From Bacteroidota bacterium (GTDB taxonomy: Bacteria; Bacteroidota; Bacteroidia; Chitinophagales; Chitinophagaceae): a DNA stretch of 64,000 nucleotides. The DNA lies in the NCBI GenBank assembly GCA_023386045.1, contig JAEWKK010000008.1, positions 57,400-121,399 of the forward strand, written 5' to 3'. Positions within the stretch are counted from its first letter, which is position 1, and the number at the start of each line of letters is the position of its first letter. The notes under the pieces were generated by a model, which was given only the letters and a program-made list of their open reading frames with translations, searched no databases and had not been told where the DNA came from. The position numbers and the translations under genes are program-made. Positions 9,054 through 17,018 of the stretch are shown here, one piece after another.

Positions 9054-9746
9054 TTAATATCTCTTCTTACCGAATTTGCCACCGCCGCCGCGCTTGTCAT
9101 TTCGGTTCATGCCGCCCCCACTACCGCCACCGCGGTTCTGGAATTTTCCACCACCTCGCTGGTTTCTGCCGTAACCGCCACGATCTCTTTCGCGTTCCTG
9201 CGAAGGACGGTAAGCCTTAACATAGGGCGTATTGGTGAACTCCAGTTGTCCCTGTGTGATATTATTTAATTCGCTTTGAATGGCATCATCATGCACCTGG
9301 TCTTTATGCCAGTTGTTATAAGCCAGCTTCATATAATAGGCAATGGCATTGGCAAAACCCTGGCGTTTTTCCGGGCTTTCTTCTTTCAATGCTTTATTGA
9401 TCACCAGTTCAAGGTTCTTACCCAGGTGTGAATACCTTGGATGTCGCTTGGGATAGGGAAGCGCTTTTGGCTTGGCCTTATAGGTCTCTTTTTCGGGGAT
9501 TGGATAAGGGCTATCCACATCCAACTTGAAATCGCTGATATAAAAAAGGTGATCCCACAGTTTATGTCTGAAGTCCTCCACGTTTTTTAAATGGGGGTTC
9601 AGGAAACCCATCAGTTCAATTACGATCTGTGCCTGTTGCTGACGATGCTCTTTGTCCTCGATCTTTTGCACATGTTCCACCATTTTCTGGATATGGCGGC
9701 CATACTCCTTCATGGTCAGGTGGTTCCTGGTAGTATTGTATTCCAT
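9054..9746 (-). CDS. DUF4290 protein with Gly/Arg-rich RGG tail
   Basis: A 230-residue protein of the DUF4290 family, conserved in Bacteroidota beside murA and of unknown function. Residues 1 to about 175 are a charged, mainly helical domain. From about 185 on the sequence is Gly/Arg-rich with repeated RGG and GGGK groups (RGGYGRNQRGGGKFQNRGGG and similar), ending in KKRY. Such tails bind RNA in other proteins, so a role with RNA or ribosomes is possible but not shown. A GTG codon directly precedes the ATG at 9746; the TACATTTG box at 9752-9759 lies five bases from the ATG and supports that start. Confidence 0.88.
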   Translation of the reverse strand: MEYNTTRNHLTMKEYGRHIQKMVEHVQKIEDKEHRQQQAQIVIELMGFLNPHLKNVEDFRHKLWDHLFYISDFKLDVDSPYPIPEKETYKAKPKALPYPKRHPRYSHLGKNLELVINKALKEESPEKRQGFANAIAYYMKLAYNNWHKDQVHDDAIQSELNNITQGQLEFTNTPYVKAYRPSQERERDRGGYGRNQRGGGKFQNRGGGSGGGMNRNDKRGGGGKFGKKRY

Positions 9747-9751
9747 CACGA

Positions 9752-9759
9752 CAAATGTA
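9752..9759 (-). promoter_or_regulatory. -7 box TACATTTG, 5 bases from the DUF4290 start
   Basis: An exact TAnnTTTG match on the minus strand, five bases from the ATG at 9746. It predicts an mRNA with essentially no leader. Confidence 0.5.
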
Positions 9760-9826
9760 ATTAAGGATTATCAGAGTTTTAAACCGGGATTGTAGAAAGA
9801 TAACAGAATATAGGGATTTAGCGGGG

Positions 9827-9928
9827 AATCACAGATGGCACTGATTATTTATCTCAGAACAAAAAAGACAATTGGGTAAAGCCAGTATTTAATTGGGATT
9901 AATCCTTCAGAATCAAATAATCTGTGAT
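9827..9928. repeat. Inverted copies of the word ATCACAGAT
   Basis: AATCACAGAT occurs at 9827-9836 and its reverse complement ATCTGTGAT at 9920-9928. The same word dominates the repeat island at 51.4-51.8 kb, so this looks like a degenerate copy of the same dispersed A+T-rich intergenic repeat. Confidence 0.45.
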
Positions 9929-10060
9929 AAAAGAAAGGGGCCCCGAACCAAGGCCCCTTTTACAAGCCACCATCCTCTTCCACCTAAGAGGTCGTTTATA
10001 ATAAGGTTTCGGGCAGGTTAAGGGTAAAGCCCGTAGGTCGAATTCTGTTTCTAAAACACA
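9926..10060 (-). ncRNA. Candidate structured small RNA with terminator
   Basis: Three stems lie in a row in a 513-base stretch without a protein gene. Read on the minus strand they are CGGGC/GCCCG (10010-10033), CCTCTT/AAGAGG (9974-9991), and a strong GC stem AAAGGGGCC/GGCCCCTTT (9934-9960) followed by TTTCTTTT, a good intrinsic terminator. The order fits a transcript of about 130 bases ending near 9926. No known RNA family could be assigned by eye. The terminator stem also works on the plus strand. The remainder, 10061-10259, is A+T-rich with one perfect six-base-pair hairpin CCGAAT/ATTCGG at 10194-10209 and no open frame I would support. Confidence 0.35.
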
Positions 10061-10259
10061 AACATGATACCAATTCTAAATAACCCCCCGATGTCTTATT
10101 TAACTGGAATAAATTGCTTTTTTCTGCCTTAATTTCCTGTATAAAACCCCAAATAGTGGAAAAAATATCACATCCTTCCCCAAATAAAATTCCCCGAATC
10201 CTTATTCGGAATCTTTATTAACTCATACTGGATCATATCAATATACTTGTAAGATTAAA

Positions 10260-11045
10260 ATGCCATACCAAAAAATGAAGGCTGGCTCCGGGTCTTTACC
10301 TTTGTTGGCTTACGTGATTGTAATTAAAAACATACTCAGGCAGGCGGCAGGTATTCTGCCTTTTTCTTTCACAAAGAACCAGCGCTACGACCGGCTCACT
10401 AAAAAGATCATCCAATCTCATCTTCACCACAACAGTAACTGTATTGACGTGGGCTGCCACAAAGGAGAAATCTTTGACCTTTTTTTGAAATATGCACCTG
10501 GTGGACATCATTTTGGATTTGAACCGCTTCCTCATTTGTATAAAAAGCTGAAAGAAAAATATGCCGGTCACAACTGTACCATCTTACCCCTGGCCTTGTC
10601 TGATAAAAAAGGCCCCAGCAATTTTAATTATGTCATAAGCAACCCGGCTTACAGTGGTTTGCTGAAAAGAAAATATGACCGACCTGTTGAAAAAGATACC
10701 AGCATCAGGGTAGAAACCGACCTGCTCGACAATCTTATCCCGTCACATCTTCCTATTGATCTTATCAAAATTGATGTTGAAGGTGGAGAGTTTCAGGTAT
10801 TGAAGGGTGCAACAAGGATCCTATCATCTTATCATCCCCTTATAATTTTTGAATGTGGACTGGGTGGCAGTGATATTTATGGCACCACTCCTTCGGGGAT
10901 TCATACATTTCTTTTGGATCATCATTACCAGGTTTCTTTGCTGGATGATTTTTTGAAGCGTAAGCCAGCGCTTGATCTCAGCGAATTTGCCAGGCAATTT
11001 GAAACCGGTGCCAATTACTATTTTATAGCACATGCAGAGGAATAG
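10260..11045 (+). CDS. FkbM-family methyltransferase
   Basis: A 261-residue S-adenosylmethionine-dependent methyltransferase of the FkbM type, which usually O-methylates sugars or polyketides. The SAM-binding motif CIDVGCHKGEIFDLF is near residues 60-75, and the FkbM hallmark LIKIDVEGGEFQVLKGA is near 165-180. Six bases separate its stop from the next gene's first possible start, so it is co-transcribed with the glycosyltransferase. Together they suggest decoration of a surface glycan, but two genes are too few to name a pathway. A weak TATACTTG -7 box ends ten bases before the ATG. Confidence 0.9.
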   Translation: MPYQKMKAGSGSLPLLAYVIVIKNILRQAAGILPFSFTKNQRYDRLTKKIIQSHLHHNSNCIDVGCHKGEIFDLFLKYAPGGHHFGFEPLPHLYKKLKEKYAGHNCTILPLALSDKKGPSNFNYVISNPAYSGLLKRKYDRPVEKDTSIRVETDLLDNLIPSHLPIDLIKIDVEGGEFQVLKGATRILSSYHPLIIFECGLGGSDIYGTTPSGIHTFLLDHHYQVSLLDDFLKRKPALDLSEFARQFETGANYYFIAHAEE

Positions 11046-11059
11046 TATTTTTGGCCTTC

Positions 11060-12187
11060 ATGATCATTGCGGTTAACACCAGGTTTTTACTGAAAGATAA
11101 ACTCGAAGGATACGGCTATTTTACCAGGGAGGTTTTTCTGAGAATGGCGATCGATCACCCGGAGCACCAGTTCGTATTTATTTTCGACAGGCCTTACCAC
11201 CTGGATTATGTTTTTCCATCCAATGTGCAAACCCTTGTGGTTACTCCTCCTGCAAGGCATCCCATACTTTGGAAATATTGGTATGATATCAGGTTGCCGC
11301 AACTGTTAAAAAAAATCAGGGCTGATGTATTTGTTTCTCCCGATGGCTATTGTTCTTTATTGACAAAACTACCACAGTGCATGGTAGTTCATGACCTTGG
11401 GTTTTTACACTATCCGGCTGCTTATAAAAAATCACATTTGGTCTATTTGAAGCATTATACGCCAAGGTTTATCAGGAAGTCTGTCAGAGTGGCCACTGTT
11501 TCCCAGTTCTCAAAAGACGATATCATCAAACAATATCACACCAATCCATCGAAGATAGATGTGGTGTATAGCGCCGTGAAAGAAAACTTTGGACCATTAA
11601 ACCAGGAGGAGCAGGAAAAAACCAGGAATCAATACACAGATGGCAAAGCCTATTTCATTTATGCAGGTGCCATTCAGCCCCGGAAAAATTTAATCAACCT
11701 GCTCAAAGCATTCTCCATTTTCAAGAAAAGGCAAAGGAGCAATATGAAGCTGGTGCTGGCAGGAAGAATGGCCTGGAAAAATGATGAATTCCTTCAATTG
11801 CTCTCAACCTATAAATACCGCGATGATGTTGTGCTCACAGGTTATATAGATGAAAAAGAACTGGCTGCATTGGTGGCTTCTGCTTATGCGTTGGTTTATC
11901 CTTCTTTTTTCGAAGGCTTTGGTGTGCCAGTGCTGGAAGCCATGACTTCGGGTGTTCCCGCTCTGACTTCTCAGAATAGTTCCATGCAGGAAATTGGTGG
12001 AGATGCTGGTTTGTATTTCGATCCTTCCAGTCACGAGGACATGGCTGAAAAATTAATGCTGATCTATAAAGATGAACAGCTGCGAAATAATATGGTGGAA
12101 AAGGGATTGGGGATGGCTAAAAAATTTTCATGGAAGCATACTTCTGAATTGCTTTGGCAGTCTGTTTTAAAAACTGCAGGGAAATAG
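11060..12187 (+). CDS. Glycosyltransferase family 4 (GT-B fold)
   Basis: A 375-residue cytoplasmic glycosyltransferase that would transfer a nucleotide-activated sugar, donor unknown. The C-terminal half has the donor-site pattern YAGAIQPRKNLINLLKAF and the E-x7-E motif EGFGVPVLE followed by ASGVP-like TSGVPALTSQ, typical of retaining GT4 enzymes. The N-terminal half opens with IIAVNTRFLL. A TTG codon nine bases upstream is in frame, but the ATG at 11060 is preferred. It forms a pair with the FkbM methyltransferase; no flippase or polymerase gene is nearby. Confidence 0.92.
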   Translation: MIIAVNTRFLLKDKLEGYGYFTREVFLRMAIDHPEHQFVFIFDRPYHLDYVFPSNVQTLVVTPPARHPILWKYWYDIRLPQLLKKIRADVFVSPDGYCSLLTKLPQCMVVHDLGFLHYPAAYKKSHLVYLKHYTPRFIRKSVRVATVSQFSKDDIIKQYHTNPSKIDVVYSAVKENFGPLNQEEQEKTRNQYTDGKAYFIYAGAIQPRKNLINLLKAFSIFKKRQRSNMKLVLAGRMAWKNDEFLQLLSTYKYRDDVVLTGYIDEKELAALVASAYALVYPSFFEGFGVPVLEAMTSGVPALTSQNSSMQEIGGDAGLYFDPSSHEDMAEKLMLIYKDEQLRNNMVEKGLGMAKKFSWKHTSELLWQSVLKTAGK

Positions 12188-12295
12188 GAAGGAACTTCAT
12201 GAATCTCCATAGGGTGAATCAACATCTTTGAGATGTAATTTGCTTTGTCAAGTTCAACATGCCGATTTCTTACCTTCGCCGCATAAAACTCAAAG

Positions 12296-12649
12296 ATGAA
12301 AAATTCAAGTATAGTGATTGATGTGGAGCTGGATGAAAACAGGATTCCCCAAAATATCCAATGGAAGGCTTCTGAAAGTACCGCAGAAAATGCACAGAAG
12401 GCAAAGGCAGTCATGCTCTCTTTGTGGGATGGAGCAGAAAAGACGGCATTGCGCATTGACCTGTGGACACAACAAATGATGGTGGATGAAATGGCTGATT
12501 TTTATTACCAGACCTTCATGACCATGGCAGATACCTACCTGCGCGCCACCAGGCAAACAGAACTTGTGGAAGACATGAAAACCTTTGCCCGTGATTTTTA
12601 TAAGAAATTCCAGGAGATCCAGGCTAAGGAAGGAAAACAATCACAGTAA
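12296..12649 (+). CDS. gldC: Gliding motility-associated protein GldC
   Basis: A 117-residue cytoplasmic protein matching GldC, an accessory of Bacteroidota gliding. Its biochemical role is unknown. Recognisable are the N-terminal KNSSIVIDVELDENRIPQ and the segment WDGAEKTALRIDLWTQQM. There is no signal peptide. A TACCTTCG promoter-like box lies 17 bases upstream. yqeY and cvpA follow on the same strand with gaps of about 40-50 bases. Presence of gldC and gldH in the window suggests the organism carries the gliding/type IX set, but gldK-gldN are not here. Confidence 0.9.
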   Translation: MKNSSIVIDVELDENRIPQNIQWKASESTAENAQKAKAVMLSLWDGAEKTALRIDLWTQQMMVDEMADFYYQTFMTMADTYLRATRQTELVEDMKTFARDFYKKFQEIQAKEGKQSQ

Positions 12650-12698
12650 GATGTCATTGGTCTATTCTTAATCATTCATCAACCTTCAATACAATTAT

Positions 12699-13151
12699 AT
12701 GAACCTCGAGCAAAAAATAATGGCGGAAATGAAGGATGCCATGAAATCAAAGGATGAAGCCAATTTGCGTGGGCTTCGTGCTATAAAAGCGGAGATCATT
12801 AAAGCCAAAACAGAACCAGGTGCTGGCGGAGAAATTTCTGCCGACAAAGAGATCAGCCTTTTGCAGAAGATGGCCAAGCAGCGCCGCGATTCTTTGGAGA
12901 TCTACCAGCAGCAGAACAGGCCGGATCTGGCACAGAAGGAACAGGAAGAACTCACCCTGATCGAAAGGTTTTTACCACAACAACTTTCTCCTGAAGATTT
13001 AAGAAAAGAAATTGAACAGGTCATCAGTGAAAGCGGTGCCAGTTCACCTGCCGACATGGGAAAGGTAATGGGACTGGCTTCAAAAAAACTGGCTGGAAGA
13101 GCAGACGGTAAATCCATTGCTGCTACAGTAAAAGAATTGCTGTCGAAATAA
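12699..13151 (+). CDS. yqeY: GatB/YqeY domain protein
   Basis: A 150-residue YqeY-like protein. The fold resembles the tail domain of the GatB amidotransferase subunit, which contacts tRNA; the function of the stand-alone form is unresolved. Helical N-terminal half with LEQKIMAEMKDAMKSKDE, then the linker ERFLPQQLSPEDLRKEI, and a C-terminal helical domain with SPADMGKVMGLASKKLAGRA. These are all standard for the family. It lies 49 bases after gldC and 40 bases before cvpA, and is probably co-transcribed with them. Confidence 0.93.
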   Translation: MNLEQKIMAEMKDAMKSKDEANLRGLRAIKAEIIKAKTEPGAGGEISADKEISLLQKMAKQRRDSLEIYQQQNRPDLAQKEQEELTLIERFLPQQLSPEDLRKEIEQVISESGASSPADMGKVMGLASKKLAGRADGKSIAATVKELLSK

Positions 13152-13191
13152 TTTTGCCTTCATGCAAAGGAACCTTGATTAATCATCGCCA

Positions 13192-13728
13192 ATGATCATT
13201 GATGTAATTGTGTTGATTTTGCTTGCGCTGGCTATTTACAGGGGATTTACAAAAGGTTTGGTGGTTGCTCTTTTTTCCTTTCTGGCATTTATGATTGGAT
13301 TGGCCGCCGCATTAAAACTGTCGGCATTAGTGGCAGGATATCTATCCGAATCAACCAATATCTCTCAAAGATGGCTTCCGGTACTAGCCTTTATCATTGT
13401 ATTTTTTGTAGTGGTATTGCTGGTAAGACTGGGTGCAAAAGCCATTGAAGGTATTTTACGGATTGCCATGCTTGGATGGATGAACCGGCTGGGAGGGATC
13501 CTTTTTTTTGTACTGCTCTATTTAATGGTCTTTAGTGTGATTCTTTTCTATGGTAGAGAGATAAATCTCATCAAGCCTGAAACTGTAAGCGCCTCTGTAA
13601 GTTATGCTTATATCCAGCCCCTGGGTCCTGCCATGGTGGAAGGCCTTGGAGTGGTCCTGCCATTTTTTAAAAACATGTTTACAGAGCTGGAAGGTTTTTT
13701 CTCAGATCTTTCTCAAAAGGCAGCATAA
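13192..13728 (+). CDS. cvpA: CvpA family membrane protein
   Basis: A 178-residue inner-membrane protein of the CvpA family, named for a requirement in colicin V production in E. coli. The biochemical role is unclear, though homologues affect envelope stress and bile resistance. About four hydrophobic helices are visible; the opening IDVIVLILLALAIYRGFTKG is the family's first-helix pattern, with the conserved RGFxxG turn. A TAATTTTG box at 13149-13156, overlapping the end of yqeY, could give it its own promoter with a 35-base leader. The 220 bases after it hold no feature I recognise. Confidence 0.9.
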   Translation: MIIDVIVLILLALAIYRGFTKGLVVALFSFLAFMIGLAAALKLSALVAGYLSESTNISQRWLPVLAFIIVFFVVVLLVRLGAKAIEGILRIAMLGWMNRLGGILFFVLLYLMVFSVILFYGREINLIKPETVSASVSYAYIQPLGPAMVEGLGVVLPFFKNMFTELEGFFSDLSQKAA

Positions 13729-13948
13729 GAATTTTCCATTAAAAATCACCTGGGCATGTTCCAGTTTCGAGACATGATATCAATTCATTATTTTGGTAAG
13801 CTTATTGGTTTATAAGATGTTCCCGAAGCGGTTTTTGTTTAAGTCAGCTGCCTCTGTATGAGGATAAAGCTGAATGGATTAAGAGACTGGTTCGGGTGGC
13901 TTTTGCAGCAAAACGATTATTTTAGCAAAAATTAATCATAGCCTACTG

Positions 13949-14725
13949 ATGCAATATTCGATCAAAGAGGAAGGAAAGTTCAAATACATAGAAGAAGGTG
14001 AGGGAGAACCGCTGATGCTGTTGCATGGGCTTTTCGGGGCATTGAGTAATTTCAAGGACCTGATCGAGCATTTCCGCCATACACATAAAGTGGTGGTGCC
14101 CATGCTTCCATTGTTTGATCTTGATATTTTACATACTTCTGTTGGCGGACTGGCCAAGCATGTATATAAATTCATTGAACTTAAAGATTACAGGAATATT
14201 CATTTATTGGGTAATTCCCTCGGTGGTCATGTTGGCCTTGTTCATGTGTTGAAACATCCTGAAAGGATCAAATCACTCATTTTAACTGGCAGCTCAGGAC
14301 TTTTTGAGAATGGCATGGGAGATACTTATCCCCGTCGCGGCGATTATGAATACATCAGGAAAAAAACAGAAGTCACATTTTATGATCCCAAAACCGCAAC
14401 CGAAGAACTGGTAAATGAAGTATTTGAAATTACCCGTAACAGGTTGAAGGTCATAAAGATCATTGCACTTGCCAAAAGTGCCATCAGGAATAATCTTGGC
14501 GAAGAATTAAATAATATCCAGCAACCTACGTTATTGATCTGGGGAAACAACGATACGATCACACCGCCATTCGTGGCACGCGAATTTCACAGGTTGATCC
14601 CAAAGAGCGAACTTCATTTTATTGATAAATGTGGTCATGCCCCCATGATGGAGCAACCACAGGAGTTCAACGTGATTTTGGACAAATTTTTGAAAAAACT
14701 AAATGAGCCTGCAACAGTTGCATAA
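13949..14725 (+). CDS. Alpha/beta hydrolase
   Basis: A 258-residue cytoplasmic alpha/beta-hydrolase. The oxyanion segment LLHGLFGALSNF is near residues 23-35, the nucleophile elbow is GNSLGGH (near residue 90), and a late GHAPMMEQP carries the catalytic His. The substrate is unknown. In other Bacteroidota a hydrolase of this kind stands beside a CBS protein and nadK ahead of the bamA cluster, as here, so the position is conserved though the reason is not known. The start ATG at 13949 fits the domain start (QYSIKEEGKFKYIEEG). Confidence 0.9.
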   Translation: MQYSIKEEGKFKYIEEGEGEPLMLLHGLFGALSNFKDLIEHFRHTHKVVVPMLPLFDLDILHTSVGGLAKHVYKFIELKDYRNIHLLGNSLGGHVGLVHVLKHPERIKSLILTGSSGLFENGMGDTYPRRGDYEYIRKKTEVTFYDPKTATEELVNEVFEITRNRLKVIKIIALAKSAIRNNLGEELNNIQQPTLLIWGNNDTITPPFVAREFHRLIPKSELHFIDKCGHAPMMEQPQEFNVILDKFLKKLNEPATVA

Positions 14726-14757
14726 GCTCAGGTGTCTTTTACCAGGGAACCGTTACT

Positions 14758-15414
14758 ATGTTAACCCGTGATCTCATATCGAACTCTATTCCATACCTGC
14801 ATAAGGACGATAAAGTCTTTCATGCACTACAGCTCATGAACGACTACCATGTGGCACATCTCCCGGTAGTAGAGAACGAAAGTTACCTGGGTATTATCAG
14901 CGAAGAACAACTCCTTCAAAGTGATGATGAAAAAACCATCAAACAGTTAAATGTTACCGATGGAACCACATCGGTACAGGCACGGGATCATTTTCTGAAA
15001 GCCATTCAAACTGCCGTCATCAATAAACTCAGCATCGTACCGGTTGTGGAAGAAAAACAACTGGTTGGGATAGTTACCTATAATGATCTGCTCCGCAACG
15101 CTTCTGAATTTCTCAACCTCAATGAACCAGGTGCACTGATTGTTCTTGAACTTGATAAGAATAATTACTCATTCAGTGAGATCAACAGGATTGTTGAATC
15201 CAATGATGCACAAATCACGCAGCTGAATACTTTTACAGATCCTGAAACCGGACTTACACAGGTTACCATCAGGTTAAGTAAACTCGAAGTTTCAGATATC
15301 ATTGCCACTTTCCAGCGCTACGAATACAATGTCAAATATTATTTTGGTGAAGAGCTCTATGAGAATGAAATGCGCACCAACTACGATAATCTTATGAATT
15401 ATCTTAAGATATAG
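14758..15414 (+). CDS. CBS-pair protein with C-terminal ACT-like domain
   Basis: A 218-residue cytoplasmic protein. Two CBS motifs span about residues 1-125 (DYHVAHLPVVENESYLGIIS and NKLSIVPVVEEKQLVGIVT), which in general bind adenosyl nucleotides. A C-terminal part of about 80 residues (ALIVLELDKNNYSFSEINRI onward) has the beta-alpha-beta look of an ACT domain. The combination suggests a small-molecule sensor, ligand unknown. It lies 32 bases after the hydrolase gene and is followed by the POTRA barrel and nadK on the same strand. Confidence 0.88.
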   Translation: MLTRDLISNSIPYLHKDDKVFHALQLMNDYHVAHLPVVENESYLGIISEEQLLQSDDEKTIKQLNVTDGTTSVQARDHFLKAIQTAVINKLSIVPVVEEKQLVGIVTYNDLLRNASEFLNLNEPGALIVLELDKNNYSFSEINRIVESNDAQITQLNTFTDPETGLTQVTIRLSKLEVSDIIATFQRYEYNVKYYFGEELYENEMRTNYDNLMNYLKI

Positions 15415-15494
15415 CCTTCCTTTCTATTCTATTCTTTCCTTTTTTTAAACCGGGTATCATTTTTTAGTAATTATTGTTGAAATTGTGAGGATTG

Positions 15495-16955
15495 ATGAGG
15501 ATTGCCCGAAAACATGCTTGCTTCTTCCTGTTCCTTGGATTCTGTAAATCCGGCCTTTCGCAGCTCGCTGGCGATCACACGATCTATTCTACCAGTGAAA
15601 CCATTCAATACAATCAACATACAGTTTCTGATACCAACAATGTAAGCCAGGATCTTATTATCCGCAGGATCATTGTCACAGGTAACAGAAAAACAAAACC
15701 TGATGTTATTCTTCGTGAATTACCCTTCCAGGTAGATGAAGCCTATTCACTGGAACTTATCACGGAAAACTTTCAGAAAGCCAGGAAAAACCTGATGAAC
15801 TCAGGGCTGTTTCAGCAGGTAGTGGTTTCCCTGCAATCAATGAATGGAAATGAAGTCTATGTTCATGTGGAAGTAAAAGAAAAATGGTACCTCTGGCCAA
15901 AGCCTTTTCTGAAAACAGTTGACAAAAATTTTCAACAGTGGTGGAAGGAAGGCAATGGAGATATGAATCGCGTAAACTATGGCATCAGGTTAACGCATAA
16001 TAATTTCACCGGCCGTAATGATAAGCTCAACCTGGCTGTCATGAATGGTTATACCAGGCAGATCAGCCTTCAGTACTATGGCTTGTTTCTCGATAATGAA
16101 TTGAAATGGTCTGTCAATGGTGGCTTCTCGTTGGGAAAGAACCGCGAGGTAAATTATATGACCAGGGAAAACAAGCCTGTAGCTGTTCGCAATAATTCCT
16201 ATCTGCGCTCTTATCTTACATGGTTTGCTGAACTTAGTTACAGACCTGCCATCAAAACCAAGCACACAGTTGGTATTGGTTATAGTTTTGAAAAAGTAGA
16301 TGATACGATTGCCAAGCTCAATCCTTATTTTTCTTCCAGTGAAAGCCGGATACGTGTTCCGGAACTGAGTTATAAGATGAACTATTTTGATGTGGACTTC
16401 ATTCCATATCCAACCAAAGGATATATTGCCGAACTCAGTTTAAAAAGAAAAGGTTTTAGTGATCCTGTTAACCTCTGGCAGTTTACAGCAAAGGGATCGG
16501 GTACATGGCCTGTTCATAAAAATTACTTCTTCAACCTGAGTGCTGTAGGTATGGTAAAACTTCCATTCAGGCAACCCTATATCACCAACCAGTTCATTGG
16601 GCATGACAACCAGTTCCTGCAGGGCTATGAAAATTATGTGATCGATGGGGTGGCAGGAGGATATTCAAAAGCCACGCTCACGAGGCAAATTCTGAATACA
16701 CATATCAGGATACCATCTAAGAAGATCGAAAGATTAAATGCCATTCCACTGAAAGTTTTTGCGAAGACCTTTATCAATGCAGGATATGTTTATTCTCCAC
16801 ATGCCGGATACAATCAGTTGAACAACCAGTTTGTTTATTCAGGAGGCCTTGGTCTTGATATTGTAGCCTTCACCGACTTTGTCATCAAAATAGAATGGAG
16901 CTTTAATCGTTTAGGTGAGAATGGGCTATATTTACACAAACGCAATTATTTCTAA
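15495..16955 (+). CDS. Outer-membrane protein with one POTRA domain and BamA/TamA-type barrel
   Basis: A 486-residue protein with a signal peptide (about residues 1-23), a single POTRA-like domain at about 52-130 (LIIRRIIVTGNRKTKPDVIL), and a C-terminal barrel of the Omp85 type. GHDNQFLQGYENYVIDG resembles the conserved loop-6 region (usually VRGY/F). Omp85 proteins insert or secrete other outer-membrane or lipid components. It is too short for BamA, and a full-size bamA lies 4 kb downstream, so this is a second, specialised member. TTG at 15492 directly precedes the chosen ATG at 15495. It precedes nadK on the same strand. Confidence 0.82.
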   Translation: MRIARKHACFFLFLGFCKSGLSQLAGDHTIYSTSETIQYNQHTVSDTNNVSQDLIIRRIIVTGNRKTKPDVILRELPFQVDEAYSLELITENFQKARKNLMNSGLFQQVVVSLQSMNGNEVYVHVEVKEKWYLWPKPFLKTVDKNFQQWWKEGNGDMNRVNYGIRLTHNNFTGRNDKLNLAVMNGYTRQISLQYYGLFLDNELKWSVNGGFSLGKNREVNYMTRENKPVAVRNNSYLRSYLTWFAELSYRPAIKTKHTVGIGYSFEKVDDTIAKLNPYFSSSESRIRVPELSYKMNYFDVDFIPYPTKGYIAELSLKRKGFSDPVNLWQFTAKGSGTWPVHKNYFFNLSAVGMVKLPFRQPYITNQFIGHDNQFLQGYENYVIDGVAGGYSKATLTRQILNTHIRIPSKKIERLNAIPLKVFAKTFINAGYVYSPHAGYNQLNNQFVYSGGLGLDIVAFTDFVIKIEWSFNRLGENGLYLHKRNYF

Positions 16956-17018
16956 CCAGTTCATGCGTTTTGCAGCTTAAAAAATCTGCAAATCCGTAAC
17001 CGGTGAACGTTTATCAAG

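Noticed and set aside
10025..10060. A minus-strand piece near 10035-10055 (CAGAATTCGACCTAC) looks like the 3' part of RNase P RNA.
   Set aside because: The matching 5' conserved segment of the type GAGGAAAGTC is absent within 400 bases on that strand, so only a chance resemblance can be claimed.
10260..12187. A surface polysaccharide gene cluster.
   Set aside because: Only a methyltransferase and one glycosyltransferase are present; there is no flippase, polymerase or nucleotide-sugar gene.
13161..13181. ATG five bases after a TAATTTTG box at 13149-13156, opening a six-codon frame before cvpA.
   Set aside because: Too short to support as a gene; the box is kept only as a possible cvpA promoter.
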